A DNA stretch of 64,000 bases. Source: Thaumasiovibrio occultus. GTDB lineage: Bacteria; Pseudomonadota; Gammaproteobacteria; Enterobacterales; Vibrionaceae. Below, piece by piece: positions 39,446 to 51,833 of this stretch. The first letter of the stretch is position 1. Each line of letters begins with the position of its first letter. Position numbers and translations under genes: made by a program. The notes below the pieces were generated by a model, which was not told the DNA's origin, did not search any database, and saw only the letters and a program-made list of their open reading frames with translations. The DNA lies in the NCBI GenBank assembly GCA_019703815.1, contig AP023052.1, positions 2,108,001 through 2,172,000 on the forward strand. The letters run 5' to 3'.

Positions 39446-40750
39446 TTAACGCTCCCAGTACGCTTCTTCCAAGCTGTCTTCGCGCTCTGGCAAGCCACGT
39501 GATAGACGCGGTGAGTGCTGCTTCAACACTTCATAGCTTACGCGGTTTGAGTATTTACACACTTGAGAGAATGACGAGTAAGTCAAAAACTCCTGCACGT
39601 GTTTCGCCGAGTTCGGCACGTTGTCACGGTGGTAGCGGTTCGCTGACATATCATGCAGCAACGCAGACAATGCGCCATCGCCCGCTCCGTTGGTGTTTTT
39701 GATTTTCTCTGGACCACCCATGTACGGCGAAATGTGAGAGTAAACCTTGATTGGGTTTTCACACTTGTCTTTCACCATCGGACGGCTAAATTCGAAGCGG
39801 TTAAATTCAGCGATTTCACCCGGCAGCAGCGGCAACGTGGTTTCACGTTTTACAGACTCATCAGAGTAGCCCGCCATGTAAAGGCCAACAGGACCTGCGG
39901 TACACAGCACCAGATCTACCCACTCTAGCGCTTTGTCGGCGGCTAGCAGCGGATCGCGCTCGCCGGTCAGAGCTTCGCCTTCGTCTTCGTTCATCGCAAC
40001 CACAGTAACGTGTTCTTGCAAGAACTGCTGCCACCATTCCACATTGCCTTCGATCACGAACTTGGTGCCGAGTGTTAGTACCACAGGGATATCGTACTTT
40101 TTCGCGTACTCAATCGCCTTCATGGTCGCTTCCAGCATTGGCTCGCCTTCTTGGCAACGCACTAAGTAGGCTGAAATAACCAATGCTGACGCTTTTGGGA
40201 AGATCTTCTCAGGCACGTTCTCTGGCGACAGGTGATTGATCATGCCGCCGTTGATCGCAAACGTACGCTCACCGTCTTCAGTGATCAACGTAAAACAGCG
40301 ACCGATTGGGCCACACACTGGTTGCAAGTAGTTCAGATCTACACGGCTTGACGTGTTGCACAAGTAGCGGTACGCGTAGCTGCCAATGGCGATATCTTGG
40401 CTCATTACGCCCAAGAGAATTGATTTGTCATCCGCTAGCACAGAGTAGTTGTGCAGGGTATTGCCAATCGTACCACCAGCAAATTCATGGGTGATCAGGT
40501 CGTTACTTTTTAGCTCTTGGTAGAGCTGCTCCGCTGCGGCATCGTCGATCACCAAAGAGTGACCTTTGCTCAAGCTGTAACGTTGCACGAAGTCATCGTC
40601 TACTTTCGCTTCAACATCTACCAAGGTTTGGTCGATACCGATGATATAAGGGCGCGTCAATCTCTTCTGCGGTTTAGTCTGGCTCAGCAGCGGATCGCGT
40701 GCATGAACAGGAAAGTAATGCTTTGATTTACGTTGACCAGGAAATTTCAT
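39446..40750 (-). CDS. gsk: Inosine-guanosine kinase
   Basis: 434 residues (E. coli Gsk 434). A PfkB-family kinase that phosphorylates inosine and guanosine in purine salvage. The start MKFPGQRKSKHYFPVHARDP and the PfkB signature NGAGDGALSALLHD (near residue 350) are typical, and GTIGNTLHN lies in the nucleoside-binding half. The 179-bp gap to hemH contains a 19-bp-spaced direct repeat GGTTAACTCAAC / GGTTAACTCGAC (40869-40899) of unknown role. Confidence 0.96.
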   Translation of the reverse strand: MKFPGQRKSKHYFPVHARDPLLSQTKPQKRLTRPYIIGIDQTLVDVEAKVDDDFVQRYSLSKGHSLVIDDAAAEQLYQELKSNDLITHEFAGGTIGNTLHNYSVLADDKSILLGVMSQDIAIGSYAYRYLCNTSSRVDLNYLQPVCGPIGRCFTLITEDGERTFAINGGMINHLSPENVPEKIFPKASALVISAYLVRCQEGEPMLEATMKAIEYAKKYDIPVVLTLGTKFVIEGNVEWWQQFLQEHVTVVAMNEDEGEALTGERDPLLAADKALEWVDLVLCTAGPVGLYMAGYSDESVKRETTLPLLPGEIAEFNRFEFSRPMVKDKCENPIKVYSHISPYMGGPEKIKNTNGAGDGALSALLHDMSANRYHRDNVPNSAKHVQEFLTYSSFSQVCKYSNRVSYEVLKQHSPRLSRGLPEREDSLEEAYWER

Positions 40751-40929
40751 GATTTTGTGATTTGGGTGGCAAAAAAAAACGAGCGAATTCTATCACACAA
40801 TATAGAACAGCCAACCACAAAGGCAGAAATTTGTTGGATTTGTCCAACGGTTGGTCCAAGTATCAATCGGTTAACTCAACTATCATGGGTTAACTCGACT
40901 CCAACCGCTGGCATGTTATAAGGCGAGGA

Positions 40930-41898
40930 CTATTCCCAATGGTTTGTGTGAGTACGTACCAACTCAGCAAGCAAGGAAATATGCGATGCACTGTCGTTAA
41001 GACACGGGATCAAACGCAATTTCTCGCCCCCAGCTTCGACAAAGGTCTCTTGGCACTGCTCGGCGATCTCTTCCAAAGTTTCCAAGCAATCAGAGGAAAA
41101 CGCCGGTGTGATCACATCCAAACGTTTAATGCCCTTCTTAGCAAGCTGCTCGATAGTCTTATCGGTATAAGGTTTAACCCACTCTTCTCGACCAAAGATA
41201 GACTGATAGCTCATCCCGAAGTGCGCGTCGTCCAAACCTAGCGCGGCCTGCAGGTTATCGGCAGTTTGCTGACAGTGCTGTGGATACGGATCGCCATTAT
41301 CGGCATAACGTTGTGGGATGCCATGGAATGAACACAGTAAGTAGTCACTCTCACCGTGCTGCGCGCGGAACTCAGTCACACTTTGTGCCAATGCCTCGGT
41401 ATACAGAGGGTGCTCGTAGTAGTGGTTAATAAAGCGCAACGCCGGGATCTGCGGCTCTTTTTTGAGCACTTTGGCCAGCTTATCAAAGCTAGCTGCCGTA
41501 GTTGTGGCGGAATATTGTGGATACAGCGGCAATACCAGTACCTTCTCACAGCCTTGCGCCTGCAACTCAGTGAGTCCATCACGGATGGAGGGCGAGCCAT
41601 AGGTCATACCTAAAGCAACAGGTAAACCAACCGCTTGTTGCAACGCTTGTTGTTGACGGCGCGAGTAAACCATAAGCGGAGAGCCTTCATCCATCCACAC
41701 CGACTGATACAGTTTGGCCACTTTTGGAGAGCGAATTGGCAAGATGATCCCGTGCAGGATCGGACACCACAGCCAGCGATTTAAATCGACCACCCGATGA
41801 TCATGGAGAAACTCCGCCAAAAACGCTTTTACCCCAGAGGCGGTAGGCGCATCAGGCGTGCCGAGATTGATCAGCAATACACCGGTTTTGGTTGTCAT
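40930..41898 (-). CDS. hemH: Ferrochelatase
   Basis: 322 residues from the ATG at 41898 (E. coli 320); the open frame runs 12 codons further upstream without homology, and AGGATG fits the chosen start. It inserts Fe2+ into protoporphyrin IX, the last step of heme b synthesis. The active-site histidine is in [12 protein letters not shown] and the conserved glutamate in [12 protein letters not shown]. It lies downstream of adk in the same direction, the E. coli order htpG-adk-hemH. Confidence 0.97.
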   Translation of the reverse strand: MTTKTGVLLINLGTPDAPTASGVKAFLAEFLHDHRVVDLNRWLWCPILHGIILPIRSPKVAKLYQSVWMDEGSPLMVYSRRQQQALQQAVGLPVALGMTYGSPSIRDGLTELQAQGCEKVLVLPLYPQYSATTTAASFDKLAKVLKKEPQIPALRFINHYYEHPLYTEALAQSVTEFRAQHGESDYLLCSFHGIPQRYADNGDPYPQHCQQTADNLQAALGLDDAHFGMSYQSIFGREEWVKPYTDKTIEQLAKKGIKRLDVITPAFSSDCLETLEEIAEQCQETFVEAGGEKLRLIPCLNDSASHISLLAELVRTHTNHWE

Positions 41899-41932
41899 AG
41901 GGCATCCTTTTTCTAATCCATATTTCCTACAC

Positions 41933-41964
41933 AAAAAAGGCTAACCGAAATCTCGATTAGCCTC
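41933..41964 (-). terminator. Rho-independent terminator of adk
   Basis: GGCTAA / TTAGCC arms (extended by CGA/TCG pairing) followed by six T on the minus strand, between adk and hemH. Confidence 0.82.
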
Positions 41965-42011
41965 TTCATTTTCAGCCAGTTGAAATGGTTTTATCAACTG
42001 CTTTTCGTCAA

Positions 42012-42668
<657 letters not shown>

Positions 42669-42825
42669 TTAATATTTGGAGTTTGTCAAAACCCTGCAAA
42701 ATACACTGATTATGCAGTGCTATCAAGCCCAGCGCAGTGCTGGACTCCGTGTTAGCCAATGACTACCTTCACTTCCATGCCACTCACGGATAGTCAAATC
42801 CTAGCAGAGTGGCAAAAGAAATCGA

Positions 42826-44733
42826 TTATACCTTAGTCAACAGTTGGTTGATGGCTTTCAGGAACTGGTTAGGATCCGCCATGCTGCCTTTTTCTGCCAG
42901 CATCGCTTGGCCTAGCAACCACTCTGCCCAACGGCCAAAGTGCGCTTCGTCCGCTTCATCTGCCATCATGGTCACCAAACCATGCTCAGGATTCACTTCC
43001 AAAATGTACTGCACTTCTGGCGCATCTTGACCAGCAGCCGCCAGCAGTTTTGCCATTTGAGTACCCATTTCAAACTCGTCAGTGACCACCACGGCAGGGG
43101 TTTCGCTCAGTTTGAAGGTGGTGCGTACTTCTTTAACGCGATCGCCGTAGTAGGCTTTCAAGCGCTCAATCACTGAGGTGAAAGCTTGCTCTTTTTCTTT
43201 ACGCTCTTCTTTGACTTCTTCATCGTCAAACTGGCTCAGATCCAGATTCGCTTTGGTGATCGATTGCAGCTGCTTGCCGTCAAACTCGGTCAAATAGCTC
43301 ATTAGCCATTCGTCGATACGATCGTACATCAAGATCACTTCCAGCCCTTTGGCACGGAACTGCTCTAGGTGCGGGCTGTTCTTCGCCGCTTGGTAGCTGT
43401 CAGCGGTGAGGTAGTAAATCTTATCTTGGCCTTCTTTCATGCGCTCAACGTAATCAGCCAGAGCAACAGACTGCTCTGACGAATCGCCGTTAGTCGATGC
43501 AAAACGCAGTAACTTCGCGACTTTTTCACGGTTGGCGAAATCTTCTGCTGGCCCTTCTTTCAGCACTTGGCCAAATTCGTTCCAGAAGCCTTGGTATTTT
43601 TCTTTGTCGTTGTTACCCAAACGCTCCAACATGGTGAGCGCACGTTTGGTTAGCGCATTGCGCAGTGACTGGGTCACTTTAGTGTCTTGCAAAATTTCAC
43701 GCGACACGTTCAACGGCAAGTCATTCGAGTCAATCAAACCGCGCATAAAGCGCAAGTAACCCGGCATAAACTGATCCGCATCGTCCATAATAAAGACGCG
43801 CTGCACATACAGTTTTAGGCCGTGCTTTTGATCGCGGTTGTAGAGATCCCACGGCGCTTTCGATGGCACGTATAGCAAGCTGGTGTAATCTTGCTTACCT
43901 TCTACGCGGTTATGGCTCCACTGCAGCGGATCCGTAAAATCGTGTGCAATGTGTTTATAGAACTCTTGGTACTCTTCGTCTGTGATCTCTGATTTATTTC
44001 GCGTCCACAGTGCCTGCGCTTTGTTGATTTGCTCCCACTTGCCTTCGCCAGGGTTGCCTTCTTCGTCTGTTTCAACGGTGAAGATAGAGACAGGAATACC
44101 AATGTGATCAGAGTACTTGCCGATGATTTCGCGTAAGCGGTAGTCGTTCAAGAACTCCTGCTCTTCATCACGCAGGTGCAAAATAATATCGGTACCGCGA
44201 GCCGCTTTCTCGATGGTTTCTACGGTGTAATCACCTTCGCCATGCGATTGCCACTCAACTGCGTCTTCCGCACTAGCGCCGGCCGCGCGAGTGCGCACGG
44301 TAACGCGATCAGCCACGATAAAGGCAGAATAGAAACCCACACCGAACTGACCGATCAGTTGCGAGTCTTTGGTTTGTTCGTCAGACAGTTTGCTGAAAAA
44401 TTCCGCCGTGCCCGATTTGGCGATAGTCCCTAGGTGTTCAACCACGTCATCACGGGTCATCCCGATGCCGTTATCGCTGATAGTTAGGGTTTTCGCTTCT
44501 TTGTCGAAAGAGAGTTTTACGCCCAGCTCGGCATCATCGCCGTAAAGATCTGGTTGTGATAGTGCTTTGAATCTCAATTTGTCTGCGGCATCTGATGCAT
44601 TTGAAATCAGCTCGCGCAGGAAAATCTCTTTATTTGAATACAGAGAATGAATCATCAAATGGAGAAGTTGCTTCACTTCAGACTGAAAGCCTCGGGTTTC
44701 CTTATTTCCATTCACCATTGTCTTTTCACTCAT
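42826..44733 (-). CDS. htpG: Chaperone HtpG (bacterial Hsp90)
   Basis: 635 residues (E. coli 624). The GHKL ATPase domain has [26 protein letters not shown] and [16 protein letters not shown]; the middle domain has [10 protein letters not shown]; the C-terminal dimer domain completes it. It is divergent from toxR over 209 bp, an arrangement known in V. cholerae, and a sigma-32-like promoter is visible upstream. Confidence 0.98.
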   Translation of the reverse strand: MSEKTMVNGNKETRGFQSEVKQLLHLMIHSLYSNKEIFLRELISNASDAADKLRFKALSQPDLYGDDAELGVKLSFDKEAKTLTISDNGIGMTRDDVVEHLGTIAKSGTAEFFSKLSDEQTKDSQLIGQFGVGFYSAFIVADRVTVRTRAAGASAEDAVEWQSHGEGDYTVETIEKAARGTDIILHLRDEEQEFLNDYRLREIIGKYSDHIGIPVSIFTVETDEEGNPGEGKWEQINKAQALWTRNKSEITDEEYQEFYKHIAHDFTDPLQWSHNRVEGKQDYTSLLYVPSKAPWDLYNRDQKHGLKLYVQRVFIMDDADQFMPGYLRFMRGLIDSNDLPLNVSREILQDTKVTQSLRNALTKRALTMLERLGNNDKEKYQGFWNEFGQVLKEGPAEDFANREKVAKLLRFASTNGDSSEQSVALADYVERMKEGQDKIYYLTADSYQAAKNSPHLEQFRAKGLEVILMYDRIDEWLMSYLTEFDGKQLQSITKANLDLSQFDDEEVKEERKEKEQAFTSVIERLKAYYGDRVKEVRTTFKLSETPAVVVTDEFEMGTQMAKLLAAAGQDAPEVQYILEVNPEHGLVTMMADEADEAHFGRWAEWLLGQAMLAEKGSMADPNQFLKAINQLLTKV

Positions 44734-44773
44734 ATTGGCCTCAATGACGGGTTAATCTTTAGTTTCCTTCATT

Positions 44774-44802
44774 TAGATATGGTCAAAATGGGCGTTTTCA
44801 AC
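44774..44802 (-). promoter_or_regulatory. Candidate heat-shock (sigma-32) promoter of htpG
   Basis: On the minus strand GTTGAAA (44796-44802) and CCATATCTA (44774-44782) are separated by 13 bp, close to the sigma-32 pattern CTTGAAA / CCCCATnT. Known from V. cholerae: heat shock raises htpG and lowers the divergent toxR. Confidence 0.5.
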
Positions 44803-44942
44803 CTAAAATAGCCCTCCTTTGTGATATTGAGCTTTTTTTGGGTAACTTTTGACCGCTTTATCCACTTTCAGCCCGAATATCGATTACGCGATATACCATC
44901 ATTTTCGCTGTTTTTAGCTGTTTTAGAACATTTGAGAAATCG

Positions 44943-45752
44943 ATGACCGCCACCGCTCAAAAACTCCTACTAGGAGGTCGTTTCCTGTTTGATCCTTCAG
45001 ACAACACGCTGATTGATAAATGGGAAGCTGACGAAATCACCCGCCTAGGCACCAATGAAAGCCGCGCTCTGCTGCTCCTTTCTGAAGAGCCGAACGATGT
45101 CATCACGCGCCAACAACTGCACAACTATGTTTGGCGTCAACAAGGCTTTGAAGTCGATGACTCCAGTATCACGCAAGCGATTTCGACCCTGCGCAAAGCG
45201 CTAAAAGATTCCACTAAATCACCGTTATTTATCAAAACGGTGCCCAAACGCGGCTATCAAGTGATCGCCAGTGTAGAGCCATATATCGAAGAGATCACGA
45301 CCAAGAGCGCTGAGTTTACTGAGATTGATACTGCGGAAGAGCTGCCGGTGGAGCCTGCGAACGACTCCGCAACCGAGATAGCCACGCCGCGTTGGCGCGT
45401 TCACTGGCTCAAAGGGCTGGCGGTACTTGTGACTATCGCCGCGCCGTGTTTGGCTTATTATTTGCCACCGCCACCAAGCCAGTTTGAAAGCGTGCTGGAA
45501 GTCGATGGCGTGCCTGTTGTGCGTCCAGACAATCAGCCTGCGGTTGCGGCATGGTCGGATTTGATTAACCAATGCGTGCTGAGCTATATCGCGCACAACG
45601 CTGATATTGGTAAGCCGGATTTGGTCATTGCGACCGACGGCCAGCAGAACCAAGTCTATTTAAACTATGTGCACGCTGCCGAGCGCAGTCACCACAGTAC
45701 GACGATCCGCCTGCTACCAAACCGTAAGGACAATACCCTACTATGCCGATAA
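44943..45752 (+). CDS. toxR: Transmembrane transcriptional regulator ToxR
   Basis: 269 residues (V. cholerae 294). An OmpR-type winged helix occupies residues 10-108 (SITQAISTLRKALKD and TVPKRGYQVIA). A variable acidic tether (about 112-148) leads to one membrane helix (157-173) and a short periplasmic domain with Cys211 and Cys268, the pair that can form a disulfide. In Vibrio, ToxR controls porins such as OmpU and responds to bile and stress. It overlaps toxS by 10 bp. An extra cysteine (169) lies in the membrane helix. Confidence 0.93.
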   Translation: MTATAQKLLLGGRFLFDPSDNTLIDKWEADEITRLGTNESRALLLLSEEPNDVITRQQLHNYVWRQQGFEVDDSSITQAISTLRKALKDSTKSPLFIKTVPKRGYQVIASVEPYIEEITTKSAEFTEIDTAEELPVEPANDSATEIATPRWRVHWLKGLAVLVTIAAPCLAYYLPPPPSQFESVLEVDGVPVVRPDNQPAVAAWSDLINQCVLSYIAHNADIGKPDLVIATDGQQNQVYLNYVHAAERSHHSTTIRLLPNRKDNTLLCR

Positions 45753-46294
45753 AAAAACTGTTTGGGGTGTTCAAGCACATCTGGCATTGGTTATTGCTGA
45801 TCGCCTCTCTCGGCGCCAGTGCCTGGTATTACCTTGATAGCGATCACCGTATCGAGCGGATGCTAAGCCAGAATAAGTGGCAAAGTGCCGAAGCGAGCAA
45901 TATCGAGCTAAAAGCCGGTTTTATGCCCCTTGGACCACTCGAAGGACTCAACCGTTTGGAGCAAACCACCCAAATGGTGTTTATGCCTAATCGCTCGTTT
46001 TCACGTTTTACCCATTTGATTTTGCAGCGCGAAGACGACAGCGTACCGTTGCAGGTTCATATTTCAGAGACTGGCCACTGGGAAGTCAGCGGCGGGTATT
46101 TGCAAATGGAGATCAGCGATTTTTCGGATGTGGTCAGCAGCCATACCGATACCTTCAGTGATGAAGAGCTCGCGTTTATTCGCCAGTATTATCTGATTGA
46201 TAGCAAGCAAAGCCGTCGCGTGGATGTGCTTAGCCCACAAACGATTTTGCTAACGAGCCTCAACAATGGCTCGCGGATCATGGTGGCGCAATAA
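45743..46294 (+). CDS. toxS: ToxR accessory protein ToxS
   Basis: 183 residues (V. cholerae 173). A single N-terminal membrane segment (about 12-29, HWLLLIASLGASAWYYL) is followed by a periplasmic domain. ToxS stabilises the ToxR periplasmic part and joins it in bile sensing. Its ATG lies inside the 3' end of toxR, so translation is coupled. Sequence alone is divergent, and position carries much of the identification. Confidence 0.88.
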   Translation: MPIKKLFGVFKHIWHWLLLIASLGASAWYYLDSDHRIERMLSQNKWQSAEASNIELKAGFMPLGPLEGLNRLEQTTQMVFMPNRSFSRFTHLILQREDDSVPLQVHISETGHWEVSGGYLQMEISDFSDVVSSHTDTFSDEELAFIRQYYLIDSKQSRRVDVLSPQTILLTSLNNGSRIMVAQ

Positions 46295-46408
46295 CTCGCT
46301 CAGAGGTTCACGGGGCAAGACTCTTGGTATAACAGATAGAAAGCGTCGCCGTGAGAAATGGCTTTGATGACTTATCGCGATGAACGGCCCTGATAAATAG
46401 CGCCAAAG

Positions 46409-46436
46409 AAAAACACCGCCATCAGGCGGTGTTTTT
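46409..46436. terminator. Bidirectional terminator toxS / recR
   Basis: AAAAACACCGCC / GGCGGTGTTTTT hairpin between the convergent genes. Confidence 0.88.
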
Positions 46437-46454
46437 GTGTCGACAGAGCGACAA

Positions 46455-47054
46455 TTAAATCGGCGCGCGGCCGGCAAACGAGTGCGACAGCGTGGTGCCA
46501 TCGACTAACTCAAGCTCGCCACCCATCGGCACGCCATGCGCGATCCGCGTCACTTTCACATCAAGGAAGTGACAGATCTCCGCGATGTATTGCGCCGTCG
46601 CTTCCCCTTCAACCGTCGGGTTGGTCGCCAAAATCACTTCGGCTAACGTCCCTTGCTCTAAACGCTGTTGCAGTTTGTCCAAGCCGATATCGGAAGGACC
46701 AATACCATCCAGCGGTGACAGATGCCCCATCAGGACAAAGTACTGACCAGAAAACTGCCCCGTCGCTTCAATCGCGACGATATCCGCCGGGCTTTCAATG
46801 ACACACAGCAAGCCGCTTTCTTGACGACGGACATTGGCACAAATCGAACATACCGCTTCTTCGGTAAAGGTACGGCATTGTTCACAGTGGCCGATATCGG
46901 TCATCGCGCGCTGCAAAGTCTCGGCAAGGACAGCGCCACCACGGCGGTTGCGCTGCAGGAGATGAAACGCCATACGTTGCGCTGATTTCGGGCCGATCCC
47001 CGGCAAACAGCGCAACGCTTCCATCAACTCCTCAAGTAAAGGACTGGTGCGCAT
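46455..47054 (-). CDS. recR: Recombination protein RecR
   Basis: 199 residues (E. coli 201). An N-terminal helix-hairpin-helix ([18 protein letters not shown]), a four-Cys zinc finger ([16 protein letters not shown]) and a Toprim domain ([15 protein letters not shown]) are in order. It works with RecF and RecO to load RecA at gaps. It lies 2 bp after ybaB, the usual dnaX-ybaB-recR operon. Confidence 0.98.
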   Translation of the reverse strand: MRTSPLLEELMEALRCLPGIGPKSAQRMAFHLLQRNRRGGAVLAETLQRAMTDIGHCEQCRTFTEEAVCSICANVRRQESGLLCVIESPADIVAIEATGQFSGQYFVLMGHLSPLDGIGPSDIGLDKLQQRLEQGTLAEVILATNPTVEGEATAQYIAEICHFLDVKVTRIAHGVPMGGELELVDGTTLSHSFAGRAPI

Positions 47055-47056
47055 AA

Positions 47057-47386
47057 TTAGAATGGCATTTTAAAGCCAGCTGGCAGGTTCATACCGCCAG
47101 TGATTGCGCTCATCTTCTCTTTTTGTGCTTCTTCAACACGACGCGCGGCATCGTTGAATGCTGCGGCGATCAGATCTTCCAGCATGTCTTTGTCGTCTTC
47201 CATTAGGCTATCGTCTAGCTCAACGCGACGAACGCTGTGTGAACCGGTGATGGTCACTTTTACCAAGCCCGCACCAGACTCACCGATCACTTCCATATTG
47301 GCAATTTCTTCCTGCATCTTCTGCATGCGCTCTTGCATCATTTGCGCCTGCTTCATCATGTTGCCCATTCCGCCTTTACCGAACAT
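47057..47386 (-). CDS. ybaB: Nucleoid-associated protein YbaB/EbfC
   Basis: 109 residues, the family length. Met- and Gln-rich N-terminus ([20 protein letters not shown]), then [21 protein letters not shown]. It forms a dimeric DNA clamp-like particle that binds nucleoid DNA. It sits between dnaX (26 bp upstream) and recR. Confidence 0.97.
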   Translation of the reverse strand: MFGKGGMGNMMKQAQMMQERMQKMQEEIANMEVIGESGAGLVKVTITGSHSVRRVELDDSLMEDDKDMLEDLIAAAFNDAARRVEEAQKEKMSAITGGMNLPAGFKMPF

Positions 47387-47412
47387 AGTCTTCTCTCTTT
47401 TAAACTAAATAA

Positions 47413-49618
<2,206 letters not shown>

Positions 49619-49678
49619 AAAAATGTGCCTAACAAATGTAAACTGTGCTGATGCTACCACAAGGGTAAAATAGAGGCG

Positions 49679-49707
49679 ATAAGGCAGGCCGATAAAACCT
49701 GCCTTAT
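49679..49707 (-). terminator. Hairpin downstream of apt
   Basis: A perfect 10-bp inverted repeat ATAAGGCAGG / CCTGCCTTAT with a nine-base loop, 25 bp after the apt stop. The T-run is in the loop rather than after the stem, so termination is uncertain. Confidence 0.5.
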
Positions 49708-49731
49708 GACGATAGGATCGTATTCTAGTGC

Positions 49732-50280
49732 TTAGTGACCAGGGAAGTCACAGATCGCATAAACATTAAGACCAGCTTCGCGCAAACGTGCTTCACCACC
49801 GATATCTGGCAAGTTAATCACAAATGCGGCATCTTCAACCTGCGCGCCAACGCGGCGGATCAACGAAACCGTCGCATCAATCGTGCCACCAGTCGCCAGC
49901 AAATCGTCCACCACAAGCACTTTGTCGTCTTGGGTTAGCGCATCAACGTGCATTTCTAGGGTGTCGGTACCGTATTCAAGCTCATAAGATTGCGCGATCA
50001 CTTCACGCGGCAATTTACCTGGCTTACGTACTGGTACAAAACCAACACCCAGCGCTAGCGCCAAGGGTGCGCCAAACAAAAAACCGCGCGCTTCGGTACC
50101 AATAATTTTAGTGATGCCTTTATCTTTGTAGCGCTCCACCAGCAACGTCATCACGGCTTGGTAAGCTTGAGGATCTTCAAGCAAGCTAGTGACATCGCGA
50201 AACAGGATGCCCGGCTTTGGGTAATCAGGGATCGATTTAATGCTTGAAGCAATCAAGGTCTGCAAGTTTTCATTATTCAT
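49732..50280 (-). CDS. apt: Adenine phosphoribosyltransferase
   Basis: 182 residues (E. coli 183). It makes AMP from adenine and PRPP. The PRPP-binding motif [16 protein letters not shown] (about 121-136) and the TEARGFLFG loop are present. It is upstream of dnaX in the same direction, the E. coli apt-dnaX order. Confidence 0.97.
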   Translation of the reverse strand: MNNENLQTLIASSIKSIPDYPKPGILFRDVTSLLEDPQAYQAVMTLLVERYKDKGITKIIGTEARGFLFGAPLALALGVGFVPVRKPGKLPREVIAQSYELEYGTDTLEMHVDALTQDDKVLVVDDLLATGGTIDATVSLIRRVGAQVEDAAFVINLPDIGGEARLREAGLNVYAICDFPGH

Positions 50281-50620
50281 GTTGGAGTTACCAGAATTTA
50301 GGCCAATTACACGGTGATACTAATGACGCGCCCCTCATTGACTCCACAAAAAGCCAATATCAACTCGGTATACCACCTCAGTTGAAAGCGGAGCCAGTGA
50401 TGTTCACCGCAGGATCTCGAATCGCTCATTCTAGCAGGATAAAACTCCGCACCACAAACAGCTTTATCTCCCTTCCCGCCCCTTTGCGTGCGCCACCCCA
50501 CGCAAACACAACAGATGCATAACAAGTTGCGCGATATTTATCTCTAATTTGATACAAATCAGCCCGCCATTTGATGAACACTTTACACTGATGCCAAATT
50601 GCGTAGGAATACTAAAAATA
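50281..50620. other. Gap between apt and the DksA-like gene
   Basis: 340 bp between divergent genes. It should hold both promoters. I see an AT-rich stretch at 50525-50560 and a TTTACACTG near 50581 that could be a -10 region, but no confident promoter pair, operator or hairpin, and no credible gene. Confidence 0.5.
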
Positions 50621-50986
50621 ATGAAAATCATAGCCGCAAGACAAGATGCGTTAGTTGAACGTATCGAGGGCGAATTTGCTCATAAACGTCAGCAACTTGA
50701 ACACCAACTGGTTCGGGAATGTGAAGGGACACTTTCTCCGAAACAATTTGCTGATACTGAAGAGCTTATTTTGTTAGGCCAACATAGTTTAAACAGTCAC
50801 ACCCGTGAATTAGCGTTGCGTGTAGAGCGCTTAGATGCCGCCATGTGTGCAAGGCGCATTGGCATGTATGGGTTGTGTGCCGATTGTGAGGAGACGATCC
50901 CACTTTACGATTTGGAGATCGATCCAGCAGAGCCACGTTGCTTTGAGTGCCGCTGCAAACACCTTCACAACGAAATGCAGTGGTAG
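50621..50986 (+). CDS. DksA/TraR-type zinc-finger protein
   Basis: 121 residues from the ATG at 50621 (MKIIAARQDALVERIEG); the open frame extends 24 codons upstream without family likeness. A coiled-coil N-terminal half is followed by the C4 zinc finger CADC...CFEC (CRCKHL after it) in MYGLCADCEETIPLYDLEIDPAEPRCFEC. DksA relatives enter the RNA polymerase secondary channel and alter initiation. It lacks the full length and the DxxDxA tip of DksA, so it is a TraR/YbiI-like relative of unknown target. Confidence 0.8.
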   Translation: MKIIAARQDALVERIEGEFAHKRQQLEHQLVRECEGTLSPKQFADTEELILLGQHSLNSHTRELALRVERLDAAMCARRIGMYGLCADCEETIPLYDLEIDPAEPRCFECRCKHLHNEMQW

Positions 50987-51042
50987 GGCTGTTACAAGAG
51001 ATAAATAAAAGAAGGAAAATATACCCGTTAAATAGGGCGTTC

Positions 51043-51142
51043 TATACCCAAGCACCTTGACGTTACTTAGGTATATACAACAACGTCTTTGCAGCTGCGC
51101 GCAGCAGACCAACGCTACTGCCTTCATCAACGCAGCTGCAAA
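51043..51142. repeat. Palindromic intergenic element
   Basis: Two nested or adjacent inverted repeats fill this gap. One is an imperfect pair TATACCCAAGCACC / GTTACTTAGGTATA (51043-51075). The other is a perfect 12-bp pair TTTGCAGCTGCG / CGCAGCTGCAAA (51088-51142, 31-base loop). The TATACCCAAG-type terminus resembles palindromic repeats scattered in Vibrio genomes, from memory only. No coding sense is visible. Confidence 0.6.
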
Positions 51143-51156
51143 CCAAAATCACATTT

Positions 51157-51768
51157 TTACTGCTGAGCGAGCCACACTTTAAACGCCACTTTCTCTTCAT
51201 CAGTCGCTTGGTTATACCAATGCTGTAATTGCTCAAGCGTATCCACACTGCCCAGCTGGGCCTTGGCTTCACTTTCTGCCAACACAACCGTCATCGCAGG
51301 TAAGGCACTTGCCGCGTTTTCACCATTGTATTCAGCCACTAAAGCAATGAGATCATCATAGGCCAAAAGCCCAGTCCCTTGCAGTTGCTCAGCGGCTAAC
51401 GTTTGCTCGGTACCGTCACTAAAGCGAATTTGCCATTCAGGGCTGCGAAAGAAGGCATCGGCTTGGGAGACCGAACGCATGCGAGGTACGGAGATTTCGG
51501 CATCACGACCGTCCAAGTCGAGAGAAAAAATATAAGGACGTGAGGTGAAAATCGTATCGCGGTTGCCGTTTTTGAGCTCGCCAGAATAGCGGATCACGAT
51601 TTGATGTACGCCACTGTCGAGATCTTTGCTCTCATAACGCTGCCAACGCTCCGCTTGGGCGTCCGCACCATCAATCACCAAAAACTTAATGTTCTCATCA
51701 AGACGAAGTGTCTCTGCCTTCGCCCAAAAACTTACTGTCGCCAGTAATAGTAAAAGCCCTTTTTTCAT
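51157..51768 (-). CDS. DUF2057 family periplasmic protein (YccT/CsgI-like)
   Basis: 203 residues from the ATG at 51768; GGAGA precedes it and the longer frame adds MITRRRFT. Signal peptide MKKGLLLLLATVSFWAKA, then ETLRLDENIKFLVIDG, the typical DUF2057 start (FLVIDGADA). E. coli YccT has been linked to control of curli; the role here is unknown. No membrane segment beyond the signal peptide, so periplasmic. It lies downstream of the porin gene with a terminator between. Confidence 0.82.
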   Translation of the reverse strand: MKKGLLLLLATVSFWAKAETLRLDENIKFLVIDGADAQAERWQRYESKDLDSGVHQIVIRYSGELKNGNRDTIFTSRPYIFSLDLDGRDAEISVPRMRSVSQADAFFRSPEWQIRFSDGTEQTLAAEQLQGTGLLAYDDLIALVAEYNGENAASALPAMTVVLAESEAKAQLGSVDTLEQLQHWYNQATDEEKVAFKVWLAQQ

Positions 51769-51792
51769 GGTGAATCTCCGTCTTGTGATCAA

Positions 51793-51816
51793 AAAAGCCG
51801 CCCTGCGGCGGCTTTT
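51793..51816 (-). terminator. Rho-independent terminator of the porin gene
   Basis: AAAAGCCGCC / GGCGGCTTTT stem with a four-base loop; on the minus strand the T-run follows the stem. Confidence 0.87.
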
Positions 51817-51833
51817 AACAGTCCTAAACTCAA

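Noticed and set aside
50831-51287. Overlapping minus-strand frames around 51 kb
   Set aside because: They overlap the DksA-like gene, the palindromic element and the DUF2057 gene in other frames, and none has a domain.
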